Assembly: GCF_026262505.1 (NCBI RefSeq)
Contig: NC_067204.1
Span: 7,039,797 to 7,103,796 of the forward strand
Length of the DNA stretch: 64,000 nucleotides
Direction: 5' to 3'
Source of the DNA: Trichomonas vaginalis G3
Taxonomy: Eukaryota > Parabasalia > Trichomonadida > Trichomonadidae
A model generated the notes under the pieces. The model searched no databases and was not told the DNA's origin. It was given only the letters and a program-made list of their open reading frames with translations. The translations under genes and the position numbers were made by a program. Position 1 is the first letter of the stretch. The number at the start of each line of letters is the position of its first letter. Below, piece after piece: positions 1-12,910 of this stretch.

Positions 1-3000
1 AATGATTAATATGAAAAGAAAGAGAATTCATAAAAACAAGATAATATGAAAAGAAAGAGAATTCATAAAACAATATAAATATGAAAAGAAAAGAATTCAT
101 AAAACAATGATAAATATGAAAAGAAAGAGAATTTCATAAAACAATGATAAATATGAAAAGAAAGAGAATTTCATAAAACAATGATAAATATGAAAAGAAA
201 GAGAATTCATAAAACAATGATAAATATGAAAAGAAAGAGAATTCATAACACATTGATAAATATGAAAAGAAAGAGAATTTCATAAAACAATGATTAATAT
301 GAAAAGAAAGAGAATTTCATAAAAACAATGATAAATATAAAAAAAAGAATTCATAAAACAATGCTAAATATGAAAAGAAAGAGAATTCCATAAAACAATG
401 ATAAATATGAAAAGAAAGAGAATTCCATAACACATTGATAAATATGAAAAGAAAGAGAATTCCATAAAACAAGGATAAATATGAAAAGAAAGAGAATTTC
501 ATAAAACAATGATAAATATGAAAAGAAAGAGAATAAGTTTCATTAACATCAGCACCATGATCAACTAGGAATGGACAATTTCTATCGACATCTTTTTGAT
601 GCAATCTAGAGGGCATTCATCAATATTGAGAGAAATTCATAAAACAATGATTAATATGAAAAGAAAGAGAATTTATAAAACAAGGAAATATGAAAAGAAA
701 GAAAATTCATAAAGAAAAGATAAATATGAAAAGAAAGAGAATGTCATAAAACAATGATTAATATGAAAAGAAAGAGAATTCCATAAAACAATGATAAATA
801 TGAAAAGAAAGAGATTCTATCAAACAATGATAAATATGAAAAGAAAGAGAAATTCATAAAACAATGATAAATATGAAAAGAAAGAGAATGTAATAAAACA
901 ATGATTAATATGAAAAGAAAGAGAATTCCAAAAACAATGATAAATATGAAAAGAAAGAGAATTCCATAAAACAATGATAAATATGAAAAGAAAGAGAATT
1001 CATAAAACAATGATTAATATGAAAAGAAAGAGAATTTCATAAAACAATGATAAATATGAAAAGAAAGAGAATAAGTTTCATGTTAACATCAGCACCATGA
1101 TCAACTAGGAATTGGACAATTTCTATCGACATCTTTTTGATGGCAATACTAAGAGGGCATTCATCAATATTGAGAGAAATTCATAAAACAATGATTAATA
1201 TGAAAAGAAAGAGAATGTTATAAAACAAGGATAAATATGAAAAGAAAGAAAATGTCATAAAGAAAAGATAAATATGAAAAGAAAGAGAATGTCATAAAAC
1301 AATGATTAATATGAAAAGAAAGAGAATTTCATAAAACAAGATAAATATGAAAAGAAAGAGAATTCATAAAACAATGATAAATATGAAAAGAAAGAGAAAT
1401 TCATAAAACAATGATAAATATGAAAAGAAAGAGAATGTAATAAAAACAATGATTAATATGAAAAGAAGAGAATTCATAAAACAATGATAAATATGAAAAG
1501 AAATAGAATTCGATACAACAATGCTAAATATGAAAAAAGAGAATTTCATAAAACAATGCTAAATATGAAAAGAAAGAGAATTTCATAAAACAATGATAAA
1601 TATGAAAAGAAAGAGAATTTCATAAAACAATGATTAATATGAAAAGAAAGAGATTCTATCAAACAATGATAAATATGAAAAGAAATAGAATTCGATAAAC
1701 AATGATAATATGAAAAGAAAGAGAATTCTATAAAACAATGATAAATATGAAAAGAAGAGAATTTCATAAAACAATGATTAATATGAAAAGAAAGAGAATT
1801 CTATAAAACAATGATAAATATGAAAAGAAAGAGAATTCCATAACACATTGATAAATATGAAAAGAAAGAGAATTCCATAAAACAAGATAAATATGAAAAG
1901 AAAGAGAATGTCATAAAATAATGATAAATATGAAAAGAAAGAGAATAAGTTTCATGTTAACATCAGCACCATGATCAACTAGGAATTGGACAATTTCTAT
2001 CGAATCTTTTTGATGGCAATGCTAAGAGGGCATTCATCAATATTGAGAGAAATTCATAAAACAATGATAAATATGAAAAGAAAGAGAATTCATAAAACAA
2101 TGATTAATATGAAAAGAAAGAGAATGTAATAAAACAATGTTAAATATGAAAAGAAAGAGAATTCCACAACACATTGATAAATATGAAAAGAAAGAGAATT
2201 CCATAAAACAAGGATAAATATGAAAAGAAAGAGAATTTCATAAAACAATGATAAATATGAAAAGAAAGAGAATGTCATAAAACAATGATTAATATGAAAA
2301 AAAAGAATGTAAAAAACAATGTTAAATATGAAAAGAAAGAGAATTCCACAACACATTGATAAATATGAAAAGAAAGAGAATTCCATAAAACAAGGATAAA
2401 TATGAAAAGAAAGAGAATGTCATAAAATAATGATAAATATGAAAAGAAAGAGAATAAGTTTCATGTTAACATCAGCACCATGATCAACTAGGAATTGGAC
2501 AATTTCTATCGACATCTTTTTGATGGCAATACTAAGAGGGCATTCATCAATATTGAGAGAAATTCATAAAACAATGATAAATATGAAAAGAAAGAGAATG
2601 TCATAAAACAATGATTAATATGAAAAGAAAGAGAATGTAATAAAACAATGATAAATATGAAAAGAAAGAGATTCTATCAAACAATGATAAATATGAAAAG
2701 AAAGAGAATTTCATAAAACAATGATTAATATGAAAAGAAATAGAATGTAATAAAACAATGATTAATATGAAAAGAAAGAGAATTCCATAAAACAATGATT
2801 AATATGAAAAGAAAGAGAATTTCATAAAACAATGCTAAATATGAAAAGAAAGAGAATTCATAAAACAATGATTAATATGAAAAGAAATAGAATGTATAAA
2901 ACAATGTTAAATATGAAAAGAAAGAGAATTCCACAACACATTGATAAATATGAAAAGAAAGAGAATTCCATAAAACAAGGATAAATATGAAAAGAAAAAG

Positions 3001-5924
3001 AGAATGTCATAAATAATGCTAAATATGAAAAAACAGAATTCCATAAAACAAGGATAAATATGAAAAGAAAGAGAATTTCATAAAACAATGATAAATATAA
3101 AAGAAATAGAATAAGTTTCATGTTAACATCAGCACCATGATCAACTAGGAATTGGACAATTTCTATCGACATCTTTTTGATGGCAATGCTAAGAGGCATT
3201 CATCAATATTGAGAGAAATCCATAAAAACAATGATAAATATGAAAAGAAAGAGAATTTTATCAAACAATGATTAATATGAAAAGAAAGAGAATTTCATAA
3301 AACAATGATAAATATGAAAAGAAAGACAATTATATAAAACAATGATAAATATGAAAAGAAATAGAATGTAATAAAACAATGATTAATATGAAAAGAAAGA
3401 GAATTCCATAAAACAATGATAAATATGAAAAGAAAGAGAATTTCATAAAACAATGCTAAATATGAAAAGAAAGAGAATTTTATCAAACAATGATAAATAT
3501 GAAAAGAAAGACAATTATATAAAACAATGATAAATATGAAAAGAAAGAGAATTCATAAAACAATATAAATATGAAAAGAAAAGAATCGATACAACAATGC
3601 TAAATATGAAAAGAAAGAGAATTTCATAAAACAATGATAAATATGAAAAGAAAGAGAATTCAAAAACAATGATTAATATAAAAGAAAGAGAATTCATAAA
3701 ACAATGATTAATATGAAAAGAAAGAGAATTCTATAAAACAATGATAAATATGAAAAAAAGAGAATTCCAAACACATTGATAAATATGAAAGAAAGAGAAT
3801 TCCATAAAACAAGGATAAATAAATATGAAAAGAAAGAGAATGTCATAAAATAATGATAAATATGAAAAGAAAGAGAATAAGTTTCATGTTAACATCACAC
3901 CATGATCAACTAGGAATTGGACAATTTCTATCGACATCTTTTGATGCAATGCTAAGAGGCATTCATCAATATTGAGAGAAATCCATAAAACAATGATAAA
4001 TATGAAAAGAAAGAGAATTTTATCAAACAATGATTAAATAAAAAGAAAGAGAATCTATAAAACAATGATTAATATGAAAAGAAAGAGAATTCATAAAACA
4101 ATGATAAATGAAAAGAAAGAGAATTCATAAAACAATGTAAATATGAAAAGAAAGAGAATTTTATAAAACAATGATAATATGAAAAGAAAGAGAATTCATA
4201 ACAATGATAAATATGAAAAGAAAGAGAATTCATAAAACAATGATAATATGAAAAGAAAGAGAATTTCATAAAACAATGATAATATGAAAAGAAAGAGAAT
4301 TCATAAAACAATGATTAATATGAAAAAAGAGAATTCATAAAAACAATGATTAATATGAAAAGAAAGAGAATTCATAAAACAATGATAAATATGAAAAGAA
4401 AGAGAATTTATAAAACAATGATAAATATGAAAAGAAAGAGAATTTCATAAACAATGATAAATATGAAAAGAAAGAGAATTCATAAAACAATGATTAATAT
4501 GAAAAGAAGAGAATTCATAAAACAATGATAATATGAAAAGAAAGAGAATTCATAAAACAATGATTAATATGAAAAGAAAGAGAATTCCATAAAACAATGA
4601 AATATAAAAGAAAGAGAATTCCATAAAACAATGATAATATGAAAAGAAGAGAATTCATAAAACAATGATAAATATGAAAAGAAAGAGAATGTCATAAAAT
4701 AATGATAAATATAAAGAAAGAGAATAAGTTTCATGTTAACATCAGCACCATGATCAACTAGAAGACAATTCTATCGACATCTTTTGATGCAATGCTAAGA
4801 GCATTCATCAATATTGAGAGAAATTCATAAAACAATGATAAATATGAAAAGAAAGAGAATTTCATAAAACAATGATTAATATGAAAAGAAAGAGAATTCC
4901 ACAAAACACATTGATAAAATGAAAAGAAAGAGAATTCCATAAAACAAGGATAAATATGAAAAGAAAGAGAATGTCATAAAACAATGATAATATGAAAAAA
5001 GAGAATGTCATAAAAAAAATAAATATGAAAAGAAAAGAAGTCATTAAAACAATGATAAATATGAAAAGAAAGAGAATTTCATAAAACAAGATAAATATGA
5101 AAAGAAAGAGAATTTCATAAAACAATGATAAATATGAAAGAAAGAGAATTTCATAAAACAATGATAATATGAAAAGAAAGAGAATTCCATAAAACAATGA
5201 TAAATATGAAAAGAAAGAGAATTCCATAAAACAATGATAAATATGAAAAAGAAAGAGAATTTCATAAAACAATGATTAATATGAAAAGAAAGAGAATTCA
5301 TAAAACAATGATTAATATGAAAAGAAAGAGAATTTCATAAAACAATGAAATATGAAAAGAAAGAATTTCATAAAACAATGATAAATATGAAAAGAAAGAG
5401 AATTTCATAAAACAATGCTAAATATGAAAGAAAGAGAATTCCTATAAAACAATGATTAATATGAAAAGAAAGAGAATTCCATAAACACATTGATAAATAT
5501 GAAAAGAAAGAGAATTCCATAAAACAATGCTAAATATGAAAAGAAAGAGAATTTCATTAAAACAATGATAAATATGAAAAGAAAAGAGAATAAGTTCATT
5601 AACATCAGCACCATGATCAACTAGGATTGGACAAATTCTATCACATCTTTTTGATGGCAATACTAAGAGGCATTCATAATATTGAGAGAAATTCATAAAA
5701 CAAATGATTAATATGAAAAGAAGAGAATGTTATAAAACAAGGATAAATATGAAAAGAAAAAAATGTCATAAAAAAAATAAAATATGAAAAGAAAGAAATG
5801 TCATAAAACAATATGAATATGAAAGAAAGAGAATTTTAAAACAATGATAATATGAAAAAAAGAGAATTCTATCAACAATGATAAATATGAAAAGAAAGAG
5901 AAATTCATAAAACAATGATAAATA
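1..5924 (-). repeat. 37-bp minisatellite array with 8 ankyrin modules, irregular segment
   Basis: The stretch is continuous 37-bp units with ankyrin modules on the minus strand at 533-640, 1071-1184, 1945-2057, 2454-2567, 3111-3223, 3877-3986, 4724-4828 and 5590-5696. Module spacing is 509-874 bp and fits the 107 + 37n rule less well than elsewhere, because many units have lost one or a few bases (for example the CATAAAAC heads and AAAAG cores around 4000-5900). Modules at 1071, 2454 and 5590 carry the AGT form of the serine codon. I see no direct module-by-module match to the rest of the left arm, so this is either an outlying, more diverged part of the array or a poorly polished part of the assembly. 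No unique sequence and no gene were found. Confidence 0.9.
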
Positions 5925-6024
5925 NNNNNNNNNNNNNNNNNNNNNNNNNNNNNNNNNNNNNNNNNNNNNNNNNNNNNNNNNNNNNNNNNNNNNNNNNNNN
6001 NNNNNNNNNNNNNNNNNNNNNNNN
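5925..6024. other. Assembly gap of 100 Ns
   Basis: Exactly 100 unknown bases, the conventional size for a gap of unknown length. Both flanks are 37-bp units in the same orientation. The right flank begins within a unit core and is the left edge of the long duplicated block; its match lies near position 30180. Confidence 0.99.
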
Positions 6025-9000
6025 GAAAGAGAATTTCATAAACAATGATTAATATGAAAAGAAAGAGAATTTCATAAAACAATGATAAATATGAAAAGAA
6101 AGAGAATTTCATAAAACAATGATTAATATGAAAAAAAGAGAATTTCATAAAACAATGATTAATATGAAAAGAAAGAGAATTCCATAAACAATGATTAATA
6201 TGAAAGAAATAGAATTCGATACAACAATGATTAATATGAAAAGAAAGAGAATTCTATAAAACAATGATTAATATGAAAAGAAAAGAGAATTTCATAAAAC
6301 AATGATTAATATGAAAAGAAAGAGAATTTCATAAAACAATGATTAATATGAAAAAAAGAGAATTCCATAAACAATGATAAATATGAAAAGAAAGAGAATT
6401 CCATAACACATTGATAAATATGAAAAGAAAAGAATTCCATAAAACAAGGATAAATATGAAAAGAAAGAGAATGTCATAAAAATAATGATAAATATGAAAA
6501 GAAAGGAGATAAGTTTCATGTTAACATCAGCACCATGATCAACTAGGAATTGGACAATTTCTATCGACATCTTTTGATGGCAATCTAAGAGGGCATTCAT
6601 CAATATTGAAGAAATTCATAAAACAATGATAAATATGAAAAGAAAGAGAATGTCATAAAACAATGATTAATATGAAAAGAAAGAGAATTTTATCAAACAA
6701 TGATAAATATGAAAAGAAAGAGAATGTAATAAAACAATGATAAATATTGAAAAGAAAGAAAATGTCATAAAAAAGATAAATATGAAAAGAAAGAGAATGT
6801 CATATAAAACAATGATAAATGAAAAGAAAGAGAATTCATAAAAAAGATAAATATGAAAAGAAAGAGAATTCATAAACAATGATAATATGAAAAGAAAGAG
6901 AATTTCATAAAACAATGATAAATATGAAAAGAAAGAGAATTTCATAAACATGATAAATATGAAAAGAAAGAGAATTCCATAAAAAAAATGAAGAGAAAAA
7001 AAAATAAAATATGAAAAAAGAAAGGAATTCCATAAACATTGATAAATATGAAAAGAAAGAGATTCCATAAAACAAGGATATATGAAAAGAAAGAGAATGT
7101 CATAAAATAATGATAAATATGAAAAGAAAGAGAATAAGTTTCATGTTAACATCAGCACCATGATCAACTAGGAATTGGACAATTTCTATCGACATCTTTT
7201 TGATGGCAATGCTAAGAGGGCATTCATTCAATATTGAGAGAAATTCATAAAACAATGATAAATATGAAAAGAAAGAGAATTCATAAAACAATGATAAATA
7301 TGAAAAGAAAGAGAATTTTATCAAACAATGATAAATATGAAAAGAAAGAGAATTTCATAAAACAATGATAAATATGAAAAGAAAGAGAATTTCATAAAAC
7401 AATGATTAATATGAAAAGAAATAGAATGTAATAAAACAATGATAAATATGAAAAGAAAGAGAATGTAATAAAACAATGATAAATGAAAGAAAGAAAATGT
7501 CATAAAGAAAAGATAAATATGAAAAGAAGAGAATGTCATAAAACAATGATTAATATGAAAAGAAAGAGAATTCTATAAAACAATGATAAATATGAAAAGA
7601 AAGAGAATTCTATAAAACAGTGATAAATATGAAAAGAAATAGAATGTAATAAAACAATGATAAATATGAAAAGAAAGAGAATAAGTTTCATGTTAACATC
7701 AGCACCATGATCAACTAGGAATTGGACAATTTCTATCGACATCTTTTTGATGGCAATGCTAAGAGGGCATTCATCAATATTGAGAGAAATTCATAAAACA
7801 ATGATAAATATGAAAAGAAAGAGAATGTCATAAAACAACGATAAATATGAAAAGAAAGAGATTCTATCAAACAATGATAAATATGAAAAGAAAGAGAATT
7901 TCATAAAACAATGATTAATATGAAAGAAAGAGAATTTCATAAACAATGATAAATATGAAAAGAAAGAGAATTTCATAAAACAATGATTAATATGAAAAAA
8001 AGAGAATTCCATAAAACAATGATAAATATGAAAAGAAAGAATAAGTTTCATGTTAAATCAGCACCATGATCAACTAGGAATTGGACAATTTCTATCGACA
8101 TCTTTTTGATGGCAATGCTAAGAGGGCATTCATCAATATTGAGAGAAATTCATAAAACAGTGATAAATATGAAAAGAAAGAGAATGTCATAAAACAATGA
8201 TTAATATGAAAAGAAAGAGAATTCCATAAAACATTGATAAATATGAAAAGAAAGAGAATTTCATAAAACAATGATAAATATGAAAAGAAAGAGAATTTCA
8301 TAAAACAATGATTAATATGAAAAGAAAGAGAATTTCAAAAAACAATGATTAATATGAAAAGAAAGAGAATTCATAAAACAATGATAAATATGAAAAGAAA
8401 TAGAAATCGATACAACAATGCTAAATATGAAAAGAAAGAGAATTTCATAAAACAATGATTAATATGAAAAGAAAGAGAATTCCATAAAACAATGATAAAT
8501 ATGAAAAGAAAGAGAATTCCATAACACATTGATAAATATGAAAAGAAAGAGAATTCCATAAAACAAGGATAAATATGAAAAGAAAGAGAATGTCATAAAA
8601 TAATGATAAATATGAAAAGAAAGAGAATAAGTTTCATGTTAACATCAGCACCATGATCAACTAGGAATTGACAATTTCTATCGACATCTTTTTGATGGCA
8701 ATGCTAAGAGGGCATTCATCAATATTGAGAGAAATTCATAAAACAATGATAAATATGAAAAGAAAGAGAATGTCATAAAACAATGATTAATATGAAAAGA
8801 AAGAGAATGTAATAAAACAATGATTAATATGAAAAGAAAGAGAATTCCATAAAACAATGATAAATATGAAAAGAAAGAAAATGTCATAAAGAAAAGATAA
8901 ATATGAAAAGAAAGAGAATGTCATAAAACAATGATTAATATGAAAAGAAAGAATTCCATAAAACATGATAAATATGAAAAGAAAGAGAATTTCATAAAAC

Positions 9001-12000
9001 AATGATAAATATGAAAAGAAAGAGAATTTCATAAAACAATGATTAATATGAAAAGAAAGAGAATTTTATCAAACAATGCTAAATATGAAAAGAAAGAGAA
9101 TTTCATAAAACAATGATTAATATGAAAAGAAAGAGAATTCTATAAAACAATGATAAATATGAAAAGAAAGAGAATTTCATAAAACAATGATTAATATGAA
9201 AAGAAAGAGAATTCTATAAAACAATGATAAATATGAAAAGAAAGAGAATTCCATAACACATTGATAAATATGAAAAGAAAGAGAATTCCATAAAACAAGG
9301 ATAAATATGAAAAGAAAGAGAATTTCATAAAACAATGATTAATATGAAAAGAAAGAGAATTTCAAAAAACAATGATTAATATGAAAAGAAAGAGAATTTC
9401 ATAAACAATGATAAATATGAAAAGAAATAGAATTCATACAACAATGCTAAATATGAAAAGAAAGAGAATTTCATAAAACAATGATTAATATGAAAAGAAA
9501 GAGAATTCATAAAACAATGATAAATATGAAAAGAAAGAGAATTCATAACACATTGATAAATATGAAAAGAAAGAGAATTCCATAAAACAAGGATAAATAT
9601 GAAAAGAAAGAGAATGTCAAAAATAATGATAAATATGAAAAGAAAGAGAATAAGTTTCATGTTAACATCAGCACCATGATCAACTAGGAATTGGACAATT
9701 TCTATCGACATCTTTTTGATGGCAATGCTAAGAGGGCATTCATCAATATTGAGAGAAATTCATAAAACAATGATAAATATGAAAAGAAAGAGAATGTCAT
9801 AAAACAATGATTAATATGAAAAGAAAGAGAATTTCATAACACATTGATAAATATGAAAAGAAAGAGAATTCCATAAAACAAGGATAAATATGAAAAGAAA
9901 GAGAATGTCATAAAAATAATATAAATATGAAAAGAAAGAGAATTCCATAAAACAATGATAAATATGAAAAGAAAGAATTCCATAACACATTGATAAATAT
10001 GAAAAGAAAGAGAATTCATAAAACAAGGATAAATATGAAAAGAAAGAGAATGTCATAAAATAATGATAAATATGAAAAGAAAGAGAATAAGTTTCATGTT
10101 AACATCAGCACCATGATCAACTAGGAATTGGACAATTTCTATCGACATCTTTTTGATGGCAATGCTAAGAGGGCATTCATCAATATTGAGAGAAATTCAT
10201 AAAACAATGATAAATATGAAAAGAAAGAGAATGTCATAAAACAATGATAAATATGAAAAGAAAGAGAATTTTATCAAACAATGATAAATATGAAAAGAAA
10301 GAGAATTTCATAAAACAATGATAAATATGAAAAGAAAGAGAATTTCATAAAACAATGATTAATATGAAAAGAAATAGAATGTAATAAAACAATGATAAAT
10401 ATGAAAAGAAAGAGAATGTAATAAAACAATGATAAATATGAAAAGAAAGAAAATGTCATAAAGAAAAGATAAATATGAAAAGAAAGAGAATGTCATAAAA
10501 CAATGATTAATATGAAAAGAAAGAGAATTCTATAAAACAATGATAAATATGAAAAGAAAGAGAATTCTATAAAACAGTGATAAATATGAAAAGAAATAGA
10601 ATGTAATAAAACAATGATAAATATGAAAAGAAAGAGAATAAGTTTCATGTTAACATCAGCACCATGATCAACTAGGAATTGGACAATTTCTATCGACATC
10701 TTTTTGATGGCAATGCTAAGAGGGCATTCATCAATATTGAGAGAAATTCATAAAACAGTGATAAATATGAAAAGAAAGAGAATGTCATAAAACAATGATT
10801 AATATGAAAAGAAAGAGATTCTATCAAACAATGATAAATATGAAAAGAAAGAGAATTTCATAAAACAATGATTAATATGAAAAGAAAGAGAATTCCATAA
10901 AACAATGATAAATATGAAAAGAAAGAGAATTTCATAAAACAATGATTAATATGAAAAGAAAGAGAATTTCATAAAACAATGATAAATATGAAAAGAAAGA
11001 GAATTTCATAAAACAATGATTAATATGAAAAGAAAGAGAATTCCATAAAACAATGATTAATATGAAAAGAAATAGAATTCTATAAAACAATGATTAATAT
11101 GAAAAGAAAGAGAATTTCATAAAACAATGATAAATATGAAAAGAAAGAGAATTCCATAAAACAAGGATAAATATGAAAAGAAAGAGAATGTCATAAAATA
11201 ATGATAAATATGAAAAGAAAGAGAATAAGTTTCATGTTAACATCAGCACCATGATCAACTAGGAATTGGACAATTTCTATCGACATCTTTTTGATGGCAA
11301 TGCTAAGAGGGCATTCATCAATATTGAGAGAAATTCATAAAACAATGATAAATATGAAAAGAAAGAGAATTCCATAAAACAATGATTAATATGAAAAGAA
11401 AGAGAATTCCATAAAATAATGATAAATATGAAAAGAAAGAGAATAAGTTTCATGTTAACATCAGCACCATGATCAACTAGGAATTGGACAATTTCTATCG
11501 ACATCTTTTTGATGGCAATACTAAGAGGGCATTCATCAATATTGAGAGAAATTCATAAAACAATGATTAATATGAAAAGAAAGAGAATGTTATAAAACAA
11601 GGATAAATATGAAAAGAAAGAAAATGTCATAAAGAAAAGATAAATATGAAAAGAAAGAGAATGTCATAAAACAATGATTAATATGAAAAGAAAGAGAATT
11701 CCATAAAACAATGATAAATATGAAAAGAAAGACAATTATATAAAACAATGATAAATATGAAAAGAAAGAGAATTTCATAAAACAATGATTAATATGAAAA
11801 GAAAGAGAATTTCAAAAAACAATGATTAATATGAAAAGAAAGAGAATTTCATAAAACAATGATTAATATGAAAAGAAAGAGAATTCTATAAAACAATGAT
11901 AAATATGAAAAGAAAGAGAATTCCATAACACATTGATAAATATGAAAAGAAAGAGAATTCCATAAAACAAGGATAAATATGAAAAGAAAGAGAATGTCAT

Positions 12001-12032
12001 AAAATAATGATAAATATGAAAAGAAAGAGAAT

Positions 12033-12131
12033 AAGTTTCATGTTAACATCAGCACCATGATCAACTAGGAATTGGACAATTTCTATCGACATCTTTTTGA
12101 TGGCAATGCTAAGAGGGCATTCATCAATATT
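12033..12131 (-). pseudogene. Representative ankyrin-repeat module (33 codons), consensus copy
   Basis: This copy matches the consensus and stands for all 108 modules. Read on the minus strand, 33 codons spell one complete ankyrin repeat: N-I-D, then ECPLSIA (the position of the TPLHxAA turn and first helix), IKKM, then SIEIVQFLVDHGADVN (second helix, hairpin and GADVN end), then MKL. Ankyrin repeats are 33-residue protein-protein interaction units that normally occur in tandem; here only one is present between stretches of minisatellite. In the common form a TGA lies four codons upstream (TGA-Ile-Ser-Leu-Asn), and downstream the frame usually stops about 12 codons into the first minisatellite unit. 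The longest translatable piece from an internal ATG therefore starts at MSIEIV, halfway through the repeat, and cannot fold as a whole ankyrin repeat. I read it as a captured coding fragment, not a gene. Confidence 0.75.
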
Positions 12132-12144
12132 GAGAGAAATTCAT

Positions 12145-12322
12145 AAAACAATGATAAATATGAAAAGAAAGAGAATGTCATAAAACAATGATTAATATGA
12201 AAAGAAAGAGAATTTCATAAAACAATGATAAATATGAAAAGAAAGAGAATTTCATAAAACAATGATTAATATGAAAAGAAAGAGAATTCCATAAAACAAT
12301 GATAAATATGAAAAGAAAGAGA
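12145..12322 (-). repeat. Representative run of five 37-bp minisatellite units
   Basis: Clean example of the basic repeat. Each unit has an almost invariant core ATGAAAAGAAAGAGAAT preceded by AATGATAA or AATGATTA and a head that varies by class. Classes seen through the array include heads TTTCATAAAAC, TTCCATAAAAC, TTCTATAAAAC, TTTTATCAAAC, GTCATAAAAC, GTCATAAAATAATG, GTAATAAAAC, GTCATAAAGAAAAG, TTCCATAACACATTG, TTCCATAAAACAAGG, TTCGATACAACAATGC, ACAATTATATAAAAC and TTTCAAAAAAC. Units with TTCCAT or TTCTAT heads contain an EcoRI site (GAATTC). GC is about 19%. The class order is what defines the higher-order repeats. Confidence 0.9.
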
Positions 12323-12787
12323 ATAAGTTTCATGTTAACATCAGCACCATGATCAACTAGGAATTGGACAATTTCTATCGACATCTTTTTGATGGCAATG
12401 CTAAGAGGGCATTCATCAATATTGAGAGAAATTCATAAAACAGTGATAAATATGAAAAGAAAGAGAATGTCATAAAACAATGATTAATATGAAAAGAAAG
12501 AGAATTCCATAAAACATTGATAAATATGAAAAGAAAGAGAATTTCATAAAACAATGATTAATATGAAAAGAAAGAGAATTTCATAAAACAATGATTAATA
12601 TGAAAAGAAAGAGAATTTCAAAAAACAATGATTAATATGAAAAGAAAGAGAATTTCATAAAACAATGATAAATATGAAAAGAAATAGAATTCGATACAAC
12701 AATGCTAAATATGAAAAGAAAGAGAATTTCATAAAACAATGATTAATATGAAAAGAAAGAGAATTCCATAAAACAATGATAAATATG

Positions 12788-12910
12788 AAAAGAAAGAGAA
12801 TTCCATAACACATTGATAAATATGAAAAGAAAGAGAATTCCATAAAACAAGGATAAATATGAAAAGAAAGAGAATGTCATAAAATAATGATAAATATGAA
12901 AAGAAAGAGA
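12788..12910 (-). repeat. Three-unit cassette that flanks most modules (CACATTG, CAAGG, AATAATG heads)
   Basis: Three consecutive units with heads TTCCATAACACATTG, TTCCATAAAACAAGG and GTCATAAAATAATG lie directly before the module at 12911, that is, downstream of it in coding direction. The same ordered trio sits next to most other modules in both arms (for example before 8627, 12031, 20061, 27204, 36098, and in reverse complement after 48497 and 52486). It marks a recurrent module-plus-flank cassette that has been amplified together. I have no evidence that it is regulatory. Confidence 0.7.

Noticed and set aside
5801-6148. Open frame crossing the first gap, and a similar one at 45338-45628 crossing the second.
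   Set aside because: Both contain a run of undetermined residues from Ns; the second also crosses the orientation switch.
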